Translations under genes and position numbers: made by a program
IMG/VR virus record: IMGVR_UViG_3300012936_000183
Location: 1 to 23,045 of that record
Length of the DNA: 23,045 nt
Direction: 5' to 3' (one strand)
DNA from: a virus
In this document: one piece after another, positions 11,483 through 20,104 of the stretch
Layout: every line of letters begins with the position of its first letter
Numbering within the stretch: the stretch's first letter is position 1
The notes under the pieces: generated by a model
Told to the model about the DNA's origin: nothing
Database searches by the model: none
The model's input: the letters and a program-made list of their open reading frames with translations, nothing else

Positions 11483-12415
11483 ATGGCAAATATATTATTA
11501 AGAAGCCCGTACTTCGAGACAGTTACAACAGGATCACATCTATCTGCTAAGTTAGAATTAACAATAGATGGTACTTTAAGATATACAATAATTAAAAATG
11601 CTACATCTAATAGAACCGTGTTTGAAATAGCTAGTTTAGCTAAAGATTATTATAACGTAGATGTATCTCTTTTAGATACTGTAGCAATTTCAGGGACTTG
11701 GTATGCATATGATGCTATAGATGGAGGAGGTACACAATTAGCCACCTCTTCATTTACCCACACAGGTTATTTTGGTTATTCTTTATTTACAGATGGTGTA
11801 AATACAACTATAAACAATACTAATGCTGAACTTACTAATACAGGTGGTTCTCAAATTATATATCTACCAGATAACACAGCAGGCTATGCTTATGATATGA
11901 ATAGTGGTACTGCAACTCTTGCAACGATAAGCACGTCGGCAACAAGCGTAGCAGCAGCATCAGGTAATTACACTTGGACAATAGAGCGAATATGCAACCC
12001 TACTTATACACCTATAGAAGTTAACTTTATCAATAAGAATGGAGTGCCTCAGAATCACTATTTCTTTTTAAAATCAACAAAGAATTTAAGAACAAAAGCA
12101 GATAATTATAAGAAAAATATATTCGATTATTCCTCGTCTAATTATAACAGGAAACATCATCAAAACGCTGTATTTAATAAAAATGGCAATATAAGATATA
12201 CTTTAAACACCGACTATATGATAGAAGCATATAATGATGTAATGCAGGATTTGTTATTAAGTGAATATGTTTGGATTGATTATGATGGTATATCATCTCA
12301 GCCTGTTGTTGTTACATCTAGTTCATTTAAGTATAAAACATCAGTAAATGACAGATTAATACAATACACGATAGAAGTAGAACAAGCAAATCAAATTATT
12401 AATAATATACTATAA
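11483..12415 (+). CDS. Tail structural protein (310 aa), probable tail tip or baseplate component
   Basis: The N-terminal 200 residues are rich in Thr, Ser, Asn and Gly and predicted beta (ILLRSPYFETVTTGSHLSAK, LELTIDGTLRYTIIKNATSN, FEIASLAKDYYNVDVSLLDT). The C-terminal third is more specific: NKNGVPQNHYFFLKSTKN, a basic tyrosine-rich stretch (RTKADNYKKNIFDYSSSNYN), YDVMQDLLLSEYVWIDYDG and a final SFKYKTSVNDRLIQYTIEVE. The FINKnGvpq...F and LLLSEyVWI parts are seen in tail-module proteins of Bacteroidota phages encoded just upstream of the large tail protein, as here (no gap before 12416). It is a structural protein with no enzymatic motif visible. Confidence 0.6.
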   Translation: MANILLRSPYFETVTTGSHLSAKLELTIDGTLRYTIIKNATSNRTVFEIASLAKDYYNVDVSLLDTVAISGTWYAYDAIDGGGTQLATSSFTHTGYFGYSLFTDGVNTTINNTNAELTNTGGSQIIYLPDNTAGYAYDMNSGTATLATISTSATSVAAASGNYTWTIERICNPTYTPIEVNFINKNGVPQNHYFFLKSTKNLRTKADNYKKNIFDYSSSNYNRKHHQNAVFNKNGNIRYTLNTDYMIEAYNDVMQDLLLSEYVWIDYDGISSQPVVVTSSSFKYKTSVNDRLIQYTIEVEQANQIINNIL

Positions 12416-14599
12416 ATGAAGCGTGAGGTACAATTATATATATCTGATACTAGAGTTGATTTATTCAAAGATGAAACAATAAGTATCACAGATTCTATAC
12501 AGAACATTTCTGATATAAGTAAAGTATTTACACCATTTTCTAAAACATTTAATTTACCAGCATCAGCAACAAATAATAAACTATTTCAACACTATTATAA
12601 TTTTAACATTAGAGATGGTTTTGATGCAAGGTTCCAAGTATCTGCAAAAATAGAAATTAATTTTGTTCCATTTAGAAATGGTAAAATCAGATTAGAAGGT
12701 GTGTCTATGAAAAACAATAAGCCTTATTCTTATAAGGTAGTTTTCTTTGGAGAGCCATCAAGTCTAAACGATTTATTTGGTGAAGAGGATTTAAGCTCTT
12801 TAAACCCATTATCTACATATGACATTGAGTATAATTTAGATGATTTATTAAATGCTTTTAAAACTGGTTTACAAAGTACAGGAGTTTTAGCAACTAATGA
12901 TTCTAATAGAAACATAGTAGTCCCTCTTATAACTTTAAAAAATTATTATACTTATGATACACCTAGCACAAATAGATTAGACACAGGTAGTTTTTCAGAT
13001 ATAAAAAATGAAGTAAAACCTGCTATAAAAATTAAAAGAATTATTGAAGCAATACAAACTCAATATAATATTGCTTTTAATATGGTAGATGAACATACAG
13101 ACGAATTTGTATTAACTGAAGATGGATCAATAGCTTTAGACGAAAGTGGAAATCCTATAGTGCAAGAAGGTGCAACAACTGATATAAAAACTTTTTTTGG
13201 AAGTGAAATGTTTGATGAGCTTTATTTATGGTTACATAGAGAAAAAACTCCATCAAGTGCTGAAGGAGCTACTCCAACACAATATGGCGTAGATCAAACA
13301 ACTAGAAATATAAAATATAAACTTTCAACATATACTTCGCTTTATCCTACTTGTGGCAGCGCAGATGTTTTATCAGGAGATAACTTAACTGTAAATGAAG
13401 GGGAATCATATACAATAAGAATTAGGTTAGCACCAAGTATTACAACGAATACAGGTGAAATTATAGTTAGAGACATAACAACAAACGAAATACTATACTA
13501 CAAAGAAAATATAGCATTTAATTCATCATCAACAGTAACAGTAATTCTAACTGATTTAACAAGTGGTACATTAAGTTCAAGAACATATAAGCCTGAAATA
13601 AGAATTAATTGTCAAACAGTACAAACATTTGCTTCATTAAATGCTTGTGGTAATGTTGGTATGCAAATAGATAAAACAGTAGGTGGAGTTACTACAAATC
13701 ACTTTTACGGAAATGCAAGTACAATAGTTTTAGGCTTTGGTGTTTTTATACAAGACTATTTACCTAAAATGAAAATAATTGACTTTTTAGCTGGTTTATT
13801 TAAGATGTTTAATTTAGTTGCTTATACTAAAGTTGACAGCAGTACTATTTATGTAGAAACCTTTGATGACTATATGACTAAGGGGGTAGTAAGAGATATT
13901 ACTGAATATATAGATATATCACGATCTAACATAAATCGTCCAGTTCCTTATAGTAGAATTAACTTTAAATACTCACCTCCTGTTACTCAAACTAGTTTAA
14001 GGTTCATAGATAAATTTGCACAAGTATTTGGAGATTTAAAATATCAAGCGCCCGAGAAATATGATGGACAAGAGTTTAATCAAAATTTACCTTTTGAAAG
14101 AAGTGTATTAATAAATTTAGTAACTAATTCAGGAGCTATTACTAATAATATTTTAGGTTGGTGGGTAGATGCAGACAGTAAAACTGCTTTAGGAAAACCA
14201 TTTATATTTTTTAACAGACTAACTGATGCAAGTAGTTATCCTCTTTTTGTTTCGCAAACAACATATAATGCGCCATCAAATGTATCTGTAGATGAAAATC
14301 ATACTTTAAACTTTAATGCAGAGTATAGTGAATTTAACAGAGATATAAATGAAAATAGTTTATTTAAAAGATTTTATGAGCAATATATTATACAGACATT
14401 TCAAGAAAATGGTAGAATTATAAAATTATCCGCTCAATTGCCAATAAGTTTTATGTTAAACTATGAGCTTAATGATATTATGCAAATTAACGGAGAACAA
14501 TATTATATAAATAGTATTAATATGAATTTAGCAACAGGCAAATCAGAATTAGAATTAATAGTAAAAACAGCAGAATATACAAATAGCGTACTGACATAA
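12416..14599 (+). CDS. Large tail/baseplate protein of flavobacterial phage type (727 aa)
   Basis: The largest gene in the window. The N-terminus DLFKDETISITDSIQNISDI, SKVFTPFSKTFNLPASATNN, KLFQHYYNFNIRDGFDARFQ and FVPFRNGKIRLEGVSMKNNK is a signature I know from a family in which Bacteroidota phages encode a tail hub or baseplate protein (SkvFtpFsktFnlPAS, HYYNxNIxxGFDAR, PfRxGkIkLEGV). Residues about 320-420 form a Thr/Ser-rich beta insertion (YTIRIRLAPSITTNTGEIIV and following), perhaps a carbohydrate-binding or immunoglobulin-like domain. The C-terminal region (IDFLAGLFKMFNLVAYTKVD onward, ending YELNDIMQINGEQYYINSIN) resembles the gp27/hub-like fold. Cell contact or hub function is inferred from family and position before the tape measure. 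Confidence 0.7.
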   Translation: MKREVQLYISDTRVDLFKDETISITDSIQNISDISKVFTPFSKTFNLPASATNNKLFQHYYNFNIRDGFDARFQVSAKIEINFVPFRNGKIRLEGVSMKNNKPYSYKVVFFGEPSSLNDLFGEEDLSSLNPLSTYDIEYNLDDLLNAFKTGLQSTGVLATNDSNRNIVVPLITLKNYYTYDTPSTNRLDTGSFSDIKNEVKPAIKIKRIIEAIQTQYNIAFNMVDEHTDEFVLTEDGSIALDESGNPIVQEGATTDIKTFFGSEMFDELYLWLHREKTPSSAEGATPTQYGVDQTTRNIKYKLSTYTSLYPTCGSADVLSGDNLTVNEGESYTIRIRLAPSITTNTGEIIVRDITTNEILYYKENIAFNSSSTVTVILTDLTSGTLSSRTYKPEIRINCQTVQTFASLNACGNVGMQIDKTVGGVTTNHFYGNASTIVLGFGVFIQDYLPKMKIIDFLAGLFKMFNLVAYTKVDSSTIYVETFDDYMTKGVVRDITEYIDISRSNINRPVPYSRINFKYSPPVTQTSLRFIDKFAQVFGDLKYQAPEKYDGQEFNQNLPFERSVLINLVTNSGAITNNILGWWVDADSKTALGKPFIFFNRLTDASSYPLFVSQTTYNAPSNVSVDENHTLNFNAEYSEFNRDINENSLFKRFYEQYIIQTFQENGRIIKLSAQLPISFMLNYELNDIMQINGEQYYINSINMNLATGKSELELIVKTAEYTNSVLT

Positions 14600-14748
14600 T
14601 GATAAGAAATATAATAGAATTATTGCCTTATTTAAAAGGCGAAACAGAAAATATAAGAATAGCACAAGGCAAATACAAAATGCCAGAGACTATTAAAGAA
14701 GGTTATAAACAAATAAAACAAGAGCTATGGCAAAGAAAGTCTATATAG
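14599..14748 (+). CDS. Small protein between tail hub and tape measure (49 aa)
   Basis: ATG 14599 overlaps the upstream stop (TAATG) and the frame ends 22 bases inside the tape measure gene. The product is MIRNIIELLPYLKGETENIR, then IAQGKYKMPETIKEGYKQIK and a short end. It is helical and mildly basic. Its overlap on both sides supports real translation. I recognise the type (a short protein always preceding the tape measure in related phages) but not its role. Confidence 0.55.
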   Translation: MIRNIIELLPYLKGETENIRIAQGKYKMPETIKEGYKQIKQELWQRKSI

Positions 14749-16505
14749 ATTTTGAGTTAAGATACAAAGAAGCTGTCAAGAACTTAGATGAAATGCAAAA
14801 AGAGTATTCTAAGTTAGAAAAGCAAGTAGAAAAAACTTCAGAGTCTCAACAAGAATTAGGTAACATATTAGACACTACTACAGGTGGAGCTGTTACTAAA
14901 TTTAAAAATCTTAGAGGTACTCTAGGAAATGTTATTAAAAGTTTTAAATCATTAAGAGTAGCGATCTTAGCTACTGGTATTGGTGCTTTAGTTATTGCTC
15001 TAGGTTCTCTAGTTACAATGTTCCAAAACTCAGAAGAGGGACAAAACAAGTTTGCTAAATTAATGACACAAATAGGAGTTGTTACTGGCAACGTAATAGA
15101 TATTGTTAGTGATTTTGGTAGTGTAATGTTTAATGTGTTTACAGGAAACTTTAAAGCAGCAGGAGAAGCATTAAACGAAGTTACAGAGGGTATAAAAAAC
15201 TTTGGGGAAGAGACAGCTAAAGAAATAAAAGTTGCTGGCGAATTATCTGACAAAAGAGCTAAAGCTGATAAATTAGAAAGAGATTTAATTGTAGAAAGAG
15301 CTGAGGCAACACGAAAATTTAATGAGCTAAGAGAAAAGGCTGCAGACAAAGAAAATTTCACCGCACAAGAAAGAATTGATTTCTTAGTAGAGGCTGGTAA
15401 AATAGAAGAAGAAATAACACTTAAAGAAATAGATGCAGCTAGGTTAAGGTTTGAGGCAAAAAGAGATGAAAACAAATTATCACAATCAACTAAAGAGGAT
15501 TTAGATGAAGAAGCAAGACTTAAAGCTGTATTAATTGAACTCGAGGCTGGAAGATTAAAGAAACAAAAAACTTTAAATGCGGAGTTGACTACTAATAGAC
15601 GAGAAGCTAAAGCAGAAGAAATAGCGGATGAAAATGAACTAGCTGCACTAAAGAAAAGTATTAGAGAAGCAGAGGCTGTTTCTGAGGAAGATAAAAGGGC
15701 TTTAGAATTACAAAAAATAGATGAGCATTATCAAAATTTAATAGATAAAGCTATAGAAAATAATTTAGCTACCGATGAGCTTGAAAACGCACAAAGACAA
15801 GCTAAGCTAGATAAACAAGCTGAGTTTGATGCTGAAGATGATAAAAAGAAACAAGAGAAAAGGGATAAAGAATTAGCTGATGCCCAAGCTGTACTAGATG
15901 AGGAAGCAAAAATAGAAGCCCAAAGAGTTGCATTAAGAGAAAAAACTTTTAATAATGCAGTTCAATTAGCAGGCGCAGAAAGTCGTTTAGGCAAAGCGTT
16001 GCTTTTAGCAAAACAACTTATTCTAGCTAAAGAATTTATATTAGACGCAAAAAAACAAATTATGGCTGCTAAAAGTGCAGTAAATCAAGCCACTCTTAAT
16101 GCTGCTGAAGCAAGCACAGAAACAACCGCATCAGTTGCAAAAGCTGCAAATGCCGCGCCTCCTCCTTTTAATATACCTTTTATATTAAGTGCTATAGCTA
16201 CAGGAGCTTCAGTAATTAGTGCGGTTAGAGGTGCAGTAAAAGCTACTAAAAAAGCTGCAGCAAGTACAGGAATAGGAGGTGGAGGTGGAGCTTCACTTGA
16301 AAACATTAGTACACCTACCATATCTGACGTAAGTGGCGGAGAATCGGTTACTCCTCAACTGGGATTAGCTGGTGGTTCAGGAATAAATCAAATAGCTCAG
16401 GCATTTGGACAGCAACCTCCAGTACAAGCATTTGTAGTAAGTGGAGACGTAACAACAGCTCAAGAACTAGACAGAAACATAATTACAAGTGCAAGTATAG
16501 GATAA
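14727..16505 (+). CDS. Tape measure protein (592 aa)
   Basis: A long, mostly helical protein. Residues 10-45 form a first coiled coil. A hydrophobic segment at about 76-98 (LRVAILATGIGALVIALGSL) is followed by a second weaker one (118-140); both are typical of tape measures, which insert into the host membrane at injection. Residues about 170-410 are a charged coiled coil rich in Glu, Lys and Ala. A second hydrophobic stretch (480-505) precedes a Gly-rich turn (515-522), and the C-terminus QAFVVSGDVTTAQELDRNII matches the end of tape measures in flavobacterial phages. At 592 residues it predicts a fairly short tail of roughly 90 nm by the usual 0.15 nm per residue. It should act with the chaperone pair at 9638. 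Last gene of the P2 transcript. Confidence 0.85.
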   Translation: MAKKVYIDFELRYKEAVKNLDEMQKEYSKLEKQVEKTSESQQELGNILDTTTGGAVTKFKNLRGTLGNVIKSFKSLRVAILATGIGALVIALGSLVTMFQNSEEGQNKFAKLMTQIGVVTGNVIDIVSDFGSVMFNVFTGNFKAAGEALNEVTEGIKNFGEETAKEIKVAGELSDKRAKADKLERDLIVERAEATRKFNELREKAADKENFTAQERIDFLVEAGKIEEEITLKEIDAARLRFEAKRDENKLSQSTKEDLDEEARLKAVLIELEAGRLKKQKTLNAELTTNRREAKAEEIADENELAALKKSIREAEAVSEEDKRALELQKIDEHYQNLIDKAIENNLATDELENAQRQAKLDKQAEFDAEDDKKKQEKRDKELADAQAVLDEEAKIEAQRVALREKTFNNAVQLAGAESRLGKALLLAKQLILAKEFILDAKKQIMAAKSAVNQATLNAAEASTETTASVAKAANAAPPPFNIPFILSAIATGASVISAVRGAVKATKKAAASTGIGGGGGASLENISTPTISDVSGGESVTPQLGLAGGSGINQIAQAFGQQPPVQAFVVSGDVTTAQELDRNIITSASIG

Positions 16506-16531
16506 ACAAAAAATTAATTTAATACGTTATA
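16506..16531 (+). promoter_or_regulatory. Late promoter P3 (ACAAAA-N13-CGTTATA) for the protease operon
   Basis: ACAAAA at 16506-16511, 13 nt, CGTTATA at 16525-16531, ATG at 16537 (12 nt after the C). It begins one base after the tape measure stop (TAA 16503-16505), so the entire 31-bp gap is promoter. Confidence 0.8.
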
Positions 16532-16536
16532 ATAAT

Positions 16537-18108
16537 ATGAAGATTATAGAACTTATTTTAGGAGATGGTGTATTTTCAGGAATAGAAGCTATTTCACTTG
16601 TTGAATCTCCTGCAATTGAAGAAGACTTTATAGCTTTAAAATCTCAAGAAGTTAAATTAGCAGAAATATCTAACGAAAAACGAATTTTAATGGGCGCTTT
16701 ACTTGTGCCTAATAAACCAATATATAGAAAAAGTGGTAAAGAAGAATATTATATATATTTCTCTAAAAAAACAATAGAAAAAGCATCTCAGCTTTATTTA
16801 ATGAATGGTAATCAAAATAATACTACTTTAGAACATCAGTACTCTTTAAAAGGGCTAACATTAGTAGAATCTTGGTTAGTAGAAGATGAAGTACACGATA
16901 AATCTAGAAAATATGGTTTAGATGTGCCACTAGGTACTTGGATGGGAGCAGTAAAAGTAAACTCTGATGAAGTTTGGGATGAATATGTAAAAACAGGAAA
17001 AGTTAAAGGATTTAGTATAGAGGGTTATTTTGCTGATAAAGCAGAACGTCCACAAGAACCAATAAATGACTTTGAAGAAGAAGAGGCAGCAGAAATGCTT
17101 TCTGTAATTAGATCAATTATAAAAAAAGATGCTAGACTTAAAGAAGGTGAAAGAAGAGAGTTTGAATCATATAGTGATTATCCTCAAGCACTTAAGAATA
17201 ATGCTAAAAGAGGTATAGATTTAAATGAGAAAGTAAAGAATAAGTGCGCTACTCAAGTTGGCAAGATAAGAGCTAAACAACTATCACAAGGTAAACCAAT
17301 CTCTAAAGAAACTATAAAGAGAATGTACTCTTATTTAAGTAGAGCGCAGGAATATTATAATGAATCAGACAAAGAGGCTTGCGGCACTATATCTTATTTA
17401 TTGTGGGGTGGTAAAGCAGGTTTAAGATGGGCAGAATCTAAATTAAAAGAATTAGGAGAAATAGAATTAGCTTCTATGATTGTTAATGAAGATTTTGCAA
17501 TTATAGATGATAGATTAGCTTACTCAACACAAGAAAAAGCCGAAGAAATGGCAAAGAACATAGGTTGCAAGGGTTTTCATACTCACGAATACGAGGGTAA
17601 GACTTGGTATATGCCCTGCGAGTTTCATGTCAAAGAAGATATGAATAAATGCCCTAAGGGTTTTAAAAAAGTATATGGTAAATGTGTAAAGATGGCAGAG
17701 GTAGGCAAAAGAGGGGGAATTAAGAAATCTCCTAAAGCGCCAAAGTCAGATACACCAAATCCGAACCCAAAAGGTAAGGGCACAGCAAAAGGCGACGCCT
17801 CAACAACAAGAGGGGCTAAAGTATCTAAAAAAGATGAAGCTACATTAAAAAAAAAGTCAGATGAGTTTAACGAGAGATACAAAAAGAAATTAGGGTATGG
17901 TGTAAATGTAGGAATGTTAAAGGCGGTATTTCAAAGAGGTTTAGGAGCTTTTAATGTTTCAAGAAGCCCAAGAGTAAAAAGTGCTTCTCAATGGAGTTTT
18001 GCTAGAGTAAATGCTTTTTTATATTTAGTTAAAAATGGCAGGCCTCAAAACAAAAAGTATACAACAGATTTTGACTTATTACCAAAAGGTCACCCTAAAA
18101 AACAATAA
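16537..18108 (+). CDS. Multidomain XkdF-like prohead protease
   Basis: A 523-aa modular protein. Residues 45-165 match the XkdF-type phage serine protease (S78_2): RILMGALLVPNKPIYRK, YYIYFSKKTIEKASQLYL, TTLEHQ with candidate His100, then WMGAVKVNSDEVWDEYVKTG and KGFSIEGYF with candidate nucleophile Ser160. Residues 210-305 (SDYPQALKNNAKRGIDLNEK to WGGKAGLRWAESKLKEL) form a helical domain seen fused to head genes in other Bacteroidota phages. Residues 326-364 are a small EKAEEMAKNIGCKGFHTHEY ... YMPCEFH His/Cys unit, followed by a Cys pair (372 and 383) in CPKGFKKVYGKCVKM. A Pro/Lys/Gly linker (394-420) leads to a C-terminal DUF5824-like domain (QRGLGAFNVSRSPRVKSASQ, FLYLVKNGRPQ, LLPKGHPKK). 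It should mature scaffold and capsid. Only the protease assignment is functional; the other domains are known to me only as conserved. Confidence 0.8.
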   Translation: MKIIELILGDGVFSGIEAISLVESPAIEEDFIALKSQEVKLAEISNEKRILMGALLVPNKPIYRKSGKEEYYIYFSKKTIEKASQLYLMNGNQNNTTLEHQYSLKGLTLVESWLVEDEVHDKSRKYGLDVPLGTWMGAVKVNSDEVWDEYVKTGKVKGFSIEGYFADKAERPQEPINDFEEEEAAEMLSVIRSIIKKDARLKEGERREFESYSDYPQALKNNAKRGIDLNEKVKNKCATQVGKIRAKQLSQGKPISKETIKRMYSYLSRAQEYYNESDKEACGTISYLLWGGKAGLRWAESKLKELGEIELASMIVNEDFAIIDDRLAYSTQEKAEEMAKNIGCKGFHTHEYEGKTWYMPCEFHVKEDMNKCPKGFKKVYGKCVKMAEVGKRGGIKKSPKAPKSDTPNPNPKGKGTAKGDASTTRGAKVSKKDEATLKKKSDEFNERYKKKLGYGVNVGMLKAVFQRGLGAFNVSRSPRVKSASQWSFARVNAFLYLVKNGRPQNKKYTTDFDLLPKGHPKKQ

Positions 18109-18227
18109 TGGCTCGAAAGGTTGTTAGAACATATGTAAAACCAAAACGTAAATCGCATCCTCATAGCAAAAATGCGAGTGCAGGTAAAACAGGATATAAA
18201 AAAAAATATAGAGGACAAGGGAAATGA
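18108..18227 (+). CDS. Very basic small protein (39 aa)
   Basis: ATG 18108 overlaps the protease stop (TAATG). The protein MARKVVRTYVKPKRKSHPHS continues KNASAGKTGYKKKYRGQGK. It has about 16 Lys/Arg residues and no acidic residue. The xPHSKNAxxGKTGYKKxYRGQGx end is one I recognise from small proteins encoded next to head genes in Bacteroidota phages. A nucleic-acid-binding or packaged-DNA role is plausible from charge alone, but unproven. Confidence 0.7.
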   Translation: MARKVVRTYVKPKRKSHPHSKNASAGKTGYKKKYRGQGK

Positions 18228-18325
18228 AAAAAATATGTTTATTTATACAGTGGATAACCTTTAAAAAAGTTTGTTTAGGATATTGCCAAAAAGGTTTATG
18301 CGCTAAAAAAAATAAAAAACAATAA
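18224..18325 (+). CDS. Tiny Cys-rich basic peptide (33 aa)
   Basis: Start ATGA overlap with the previous gene. The product MKKICLFIQWITFKKVCLGY then CQKGLCAKKNKKQ has four Cys (5, 17, 21, 26), a hydrophobic centre and a Lys-rich end. Coding is supported mainly by tight coupling on its upstream side and by the next ATG two bases after its stop. I do not recognise a family. Confidence 0.45.
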   Translation: MKKICLFIQWITFKKVCLGYCQKGLCAKKNKKQ

Positions 18326-18327
18326 AA

Positions 18328-18471
18328 ATGAGAAAAGTAATCATACCAGCAAAAGCTAGCCCGAGGGGTGGTAGAAGAGGATGTTTATGTGAAGATAACA
18401 CCTATTCTGTTAAATGTTGTGATGGTAGCATAAGAGCGCAAGGTATAGGCAACATAACAAAAACACCATAA
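18328..18471 (+). CDS. Cys-rich 'CLC..YS.KCCDGS..AQGIG' protein (47 aa)
   Basis: The product MRKVIIPAKASPRGGRRGCL, CEDNTYSVKCCDGSIRAQGI, GNITKTP carries the motif RGCLCxDxxYSxKCCDGSxxAQGIG, which I recognise as a widespread short element of Bacteroidota phage structural regions, alone or attached to other proteins. Four Cys (19, 21, 30, 31) could bind zinc or form disulfides in the virion. A 53-bp gap containing late promoter P4 follows. Confidence 0.7.
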   Translation: MRKVIIPAKASPRGGRRGCLCEDNTYSVKCCDGSIRAQGIGNITKTP

Positions 18472-18493
18472 TTAAAATAAAAAAACCAAAAAT

Positions 18494-18519
18494 ACAAATA
18501 TAAATTAATAATCGTTATA
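18494..18519 (+). promoter_or_regulatory. Late promoter P4 (ACAAAT-N13-CGTTATA) for scaffold and capsid
   Basis: ACAAAT at 18494-18499, 13 nt, CGTTATA at 18513-18519, ATG at 18525 (12 nt after the C). The base before CG is T instead of the A seen in the other four. It precedes the most highly expressed products, scaffold and capsid. Confidence 0.75.
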
Positions 18520-18524
18520 GTAAT

Positions 18525-19151
18525 ATGAAAGCAACAGAAATCTTAAAAAATATCAAAACTTTCTTAGGAGAAGAAACAATAGAAGAAACTCCAGTAGAAC
18601 TTCAAGAAGAAGTTACAGAGGAAGTAAAAGTAGAGTTAGCACAAGCTAAACTTGAAAACGGAACACTAGTAGAATCAAGTTCATTTAAAAAAGGTGATGA
18701 AATTTTTATCATAACAGATGATGAAAAAGTAGCTATGCCCGTCGGAGAATACGTTATGGAAGATGGTAAACTTCTTGTGGTTGAAGAAGAAGGTATTATC
18801 GCTGACTACAGAACTGTTTCTGATGACGTACCCCAAAAAGAAGATAAAATGAAAGAAGATGAAATGAAGGAAGAAATGGATGAAGAAGCAGCAGTTTATG
18901 ACTGGAAGGGTATGGAAAAAAGAATTAAAAATCTTGAAGACGCTATTGCAGATTTAAAATCTAAAATGGGAGAAAAAGAAGATTTTGAAAAAGTTGAGCA
19001 AGAAGTAAAGCAACAGTTATCAGAAACACCTGCTGCTGATCCTATTACTCATAGTCCAGAAGTGGACAATAAGAAAATCAATCTAAAGTATGCAAACAAA
19101 AGAGCGCAGTCTTCTTTAGATCGTGTATTAAGTAAAATGTATAATAATTAA
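18525..19151 (+). CDS. Scaffold-like / capsid-assembly protein (208 aa)
   Basis: A strongly acidic protein directly upstream of the capsid gene. Residues 25-95 form a beta-rich domain (ELAQAKLENGTLVESSSFKK, IFIITDDEKVAMPVGEYVME, KLLVVEEEGIIADY), resembling a decoration-like fold attached to scaffolds in related phages. Residues 105-160 (DKMKEDEMKEEMDEEAAVYD, WKGMEKRIKNLEDAIADLKS) are a charged coiled coil, as in scaffolding proteins. The C-terminus is Lys/Arg-containing (NKRAQSSLDRVLSKMYNN), typical of capsid-binding ends. It would direct procapsid assembly and be removed by the 16537 protease. The role comes from composition and position; the sequence family is not certain. Confidence 0.65.
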   Translation: MKATEILKNIKTFLGEETIEETPVELQEEVTEEVKVELAQAKLENGTLVESSSFKKGDEIFIITDDEKVAMPVGEYVMEDGKLLVVEEEGIIADYRTVSDDVPQKEDKMKEDEMKEEMDEEAAVYDWKGMEKRIKNLEDAIADLKSKMGEKEDFEKVEQEVKQQLSETPAADPITHSPEVDNKKINLKYANKRAQSSLDRVLSKMYNN

Positions 19152-19163
19152 AATTAATTTAAA

Positions 19164-20093
19164 ATGGCAAATCCAACTTATACCGCTGGAACTTACTCAG
19201 GTGAATTTAGTGGTAAAATCATAGGCAGTGCATTGTTATCAGCTTCTACTTTAGATGCAGGAGCGATTACAATTATGCCTAACGTAAAGTACAAATCTGT
19301 ATTACAGGTAGGTGCTTGGGCAAATGTAGTAAAGGGTGCATCTTGTGATTTTGATAGCACTACTACTACTTTAACTTTAACAGAGAAAGTATTAGAGGTT
19401 AAAGAACTTCAAGCTAATGCTCAGTTATGTAAAAAAGAACTTAGAGATGAATGGCAGGCGGTTGAGATGGGATTCTCGGCTTATTCAGAAATCCCCGCTT
19501 CTTTCGAGGAGTATGTGCTTTCTAGAGTAGCTGCTCAAGTAGCAGATGCTACAGAGACTTCAATTTGGGCAGGTGCAGCAGGTGCTGATGACTTTGATGG
19601 TTTTCAAGCTTTATGTGCTGGTGATGGTACTGTAGTTGATGTTACAGGTACTGCTGTTGATTCAGCTAATGTAATTGCAGAAATGGGTAAAATGATTGAT
19701 GCTGCAAATGTTGCATCTTTATCGAAACCTGATATTACTCTTTATGTATCAAATAATATAGCTAGAGCTTATATTAGAGCTTTAGGTGGTTTCGGTACAG
19801 CTGGTTTAGGTGCAGCGGGTGTTAACAATCTAGGTACTTCTTGGTATTCTAACGGAGCTCAATTAACTTTTGAGGGTATTCCTGTATTTGTTTGTAATGG
19901 TATGGCTAGTGATAGAATGATCCTTACTTACAAGAGCAACCTTTTCTTTGGTACCGGACTTTTATCAGATCATACGGAAGTAAGATTTATTGATATGGCT
20001 GACAAAGACGGGTCTCAAAACGTAAGAGTAATTATGAGATATACTGCAGGATGTCAAATCGGAGTAGGAGCAGATATTGTTTACTATTCTTAA
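19164..20093 (+). CDS. Major capsid protein, HK97 fold
   Basis: The 309-aa product has the order and composition of an HK97-fold capsid protein: an N-arm (MANPTYTAGTYSGEFSGKII), TLDAGAITIMPNVKYKSVLQ, TTLTLTEKVLEVKELQANAQ, a long spine helix (IPASFEEYVLSRVAAQVADA, TETSIWAG), an Ala/Gly-rich A-domain with ITLYVSNNIARAYIRALG, and the C-terminal strands EGIPVFVCNGMASDRMILTY and VRVIMRYTAGCQIG. It has the LDAGAxTixPNVKYK and IPxxfEexxlxrxaaqvAdatE patterns of flavobacterial phage capsids. It lies right after the scaffold-like gene and before a strong terminator, so it ends the main part of the P4 transcript. Codon choice is more G/C-containing than in the early genes, as expected for a highly expressed protein. 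Confidence 0.88.
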   Translation: MANPTYTAGTYSGEFSGKIIGSALLSASTLDAGAITIMPNVKYKSVLQVGAWANVVKGASCDFDSTTTTLTLTEKVLEVKELQANAQLCKKELRDEWQAVEMGFSAYSEIPASFEEYVLSRVAAQVADATETSIWAGAAGADDFDGFQALCAGDGTVVDVTGTAVDSANVIAEMGKMIDAANVASLSKPDITLYVSNNIARAYIRALGGFGTAGLGAAGVNNLGTSWYSNGAQLTFEGIPVFVCNGMASDRMILTYKSNLFFGTGLLSDHTEVRFIDMADKDGSQNVRVIMRYTAGCQIGVGADIVYYS

Positions 20094-20104
20094 TAACTAA
20101 TCTA

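Noticed and set aside
11651-11676. Reverse-strand CGTTATA (TATAACG on the + strand)
   Set aside because: Inside a tail gene, facing away from any gene on the minus strand, and the upstream box position reads TCTAAA on that strand, a poor match.
14846-15475. 209-codon minus-strand frame opposite the tape measure
   Set aside because: It is the antisense of a helical Ala/Glu/Lys-rich coding region, which commonly gives long open antisense frames; there is no start context and no other minus-strand gene exists in the window.
18751-18766. ACGTTATGGAAGATGG, similar to the late promoter box before an ATG
   Set aside because: It lies inside the scaffold-like gene. The bases 19 nt before its C (CTATGC) do not match the A-rich box, and the seventh base of CGTTATA is wrong.
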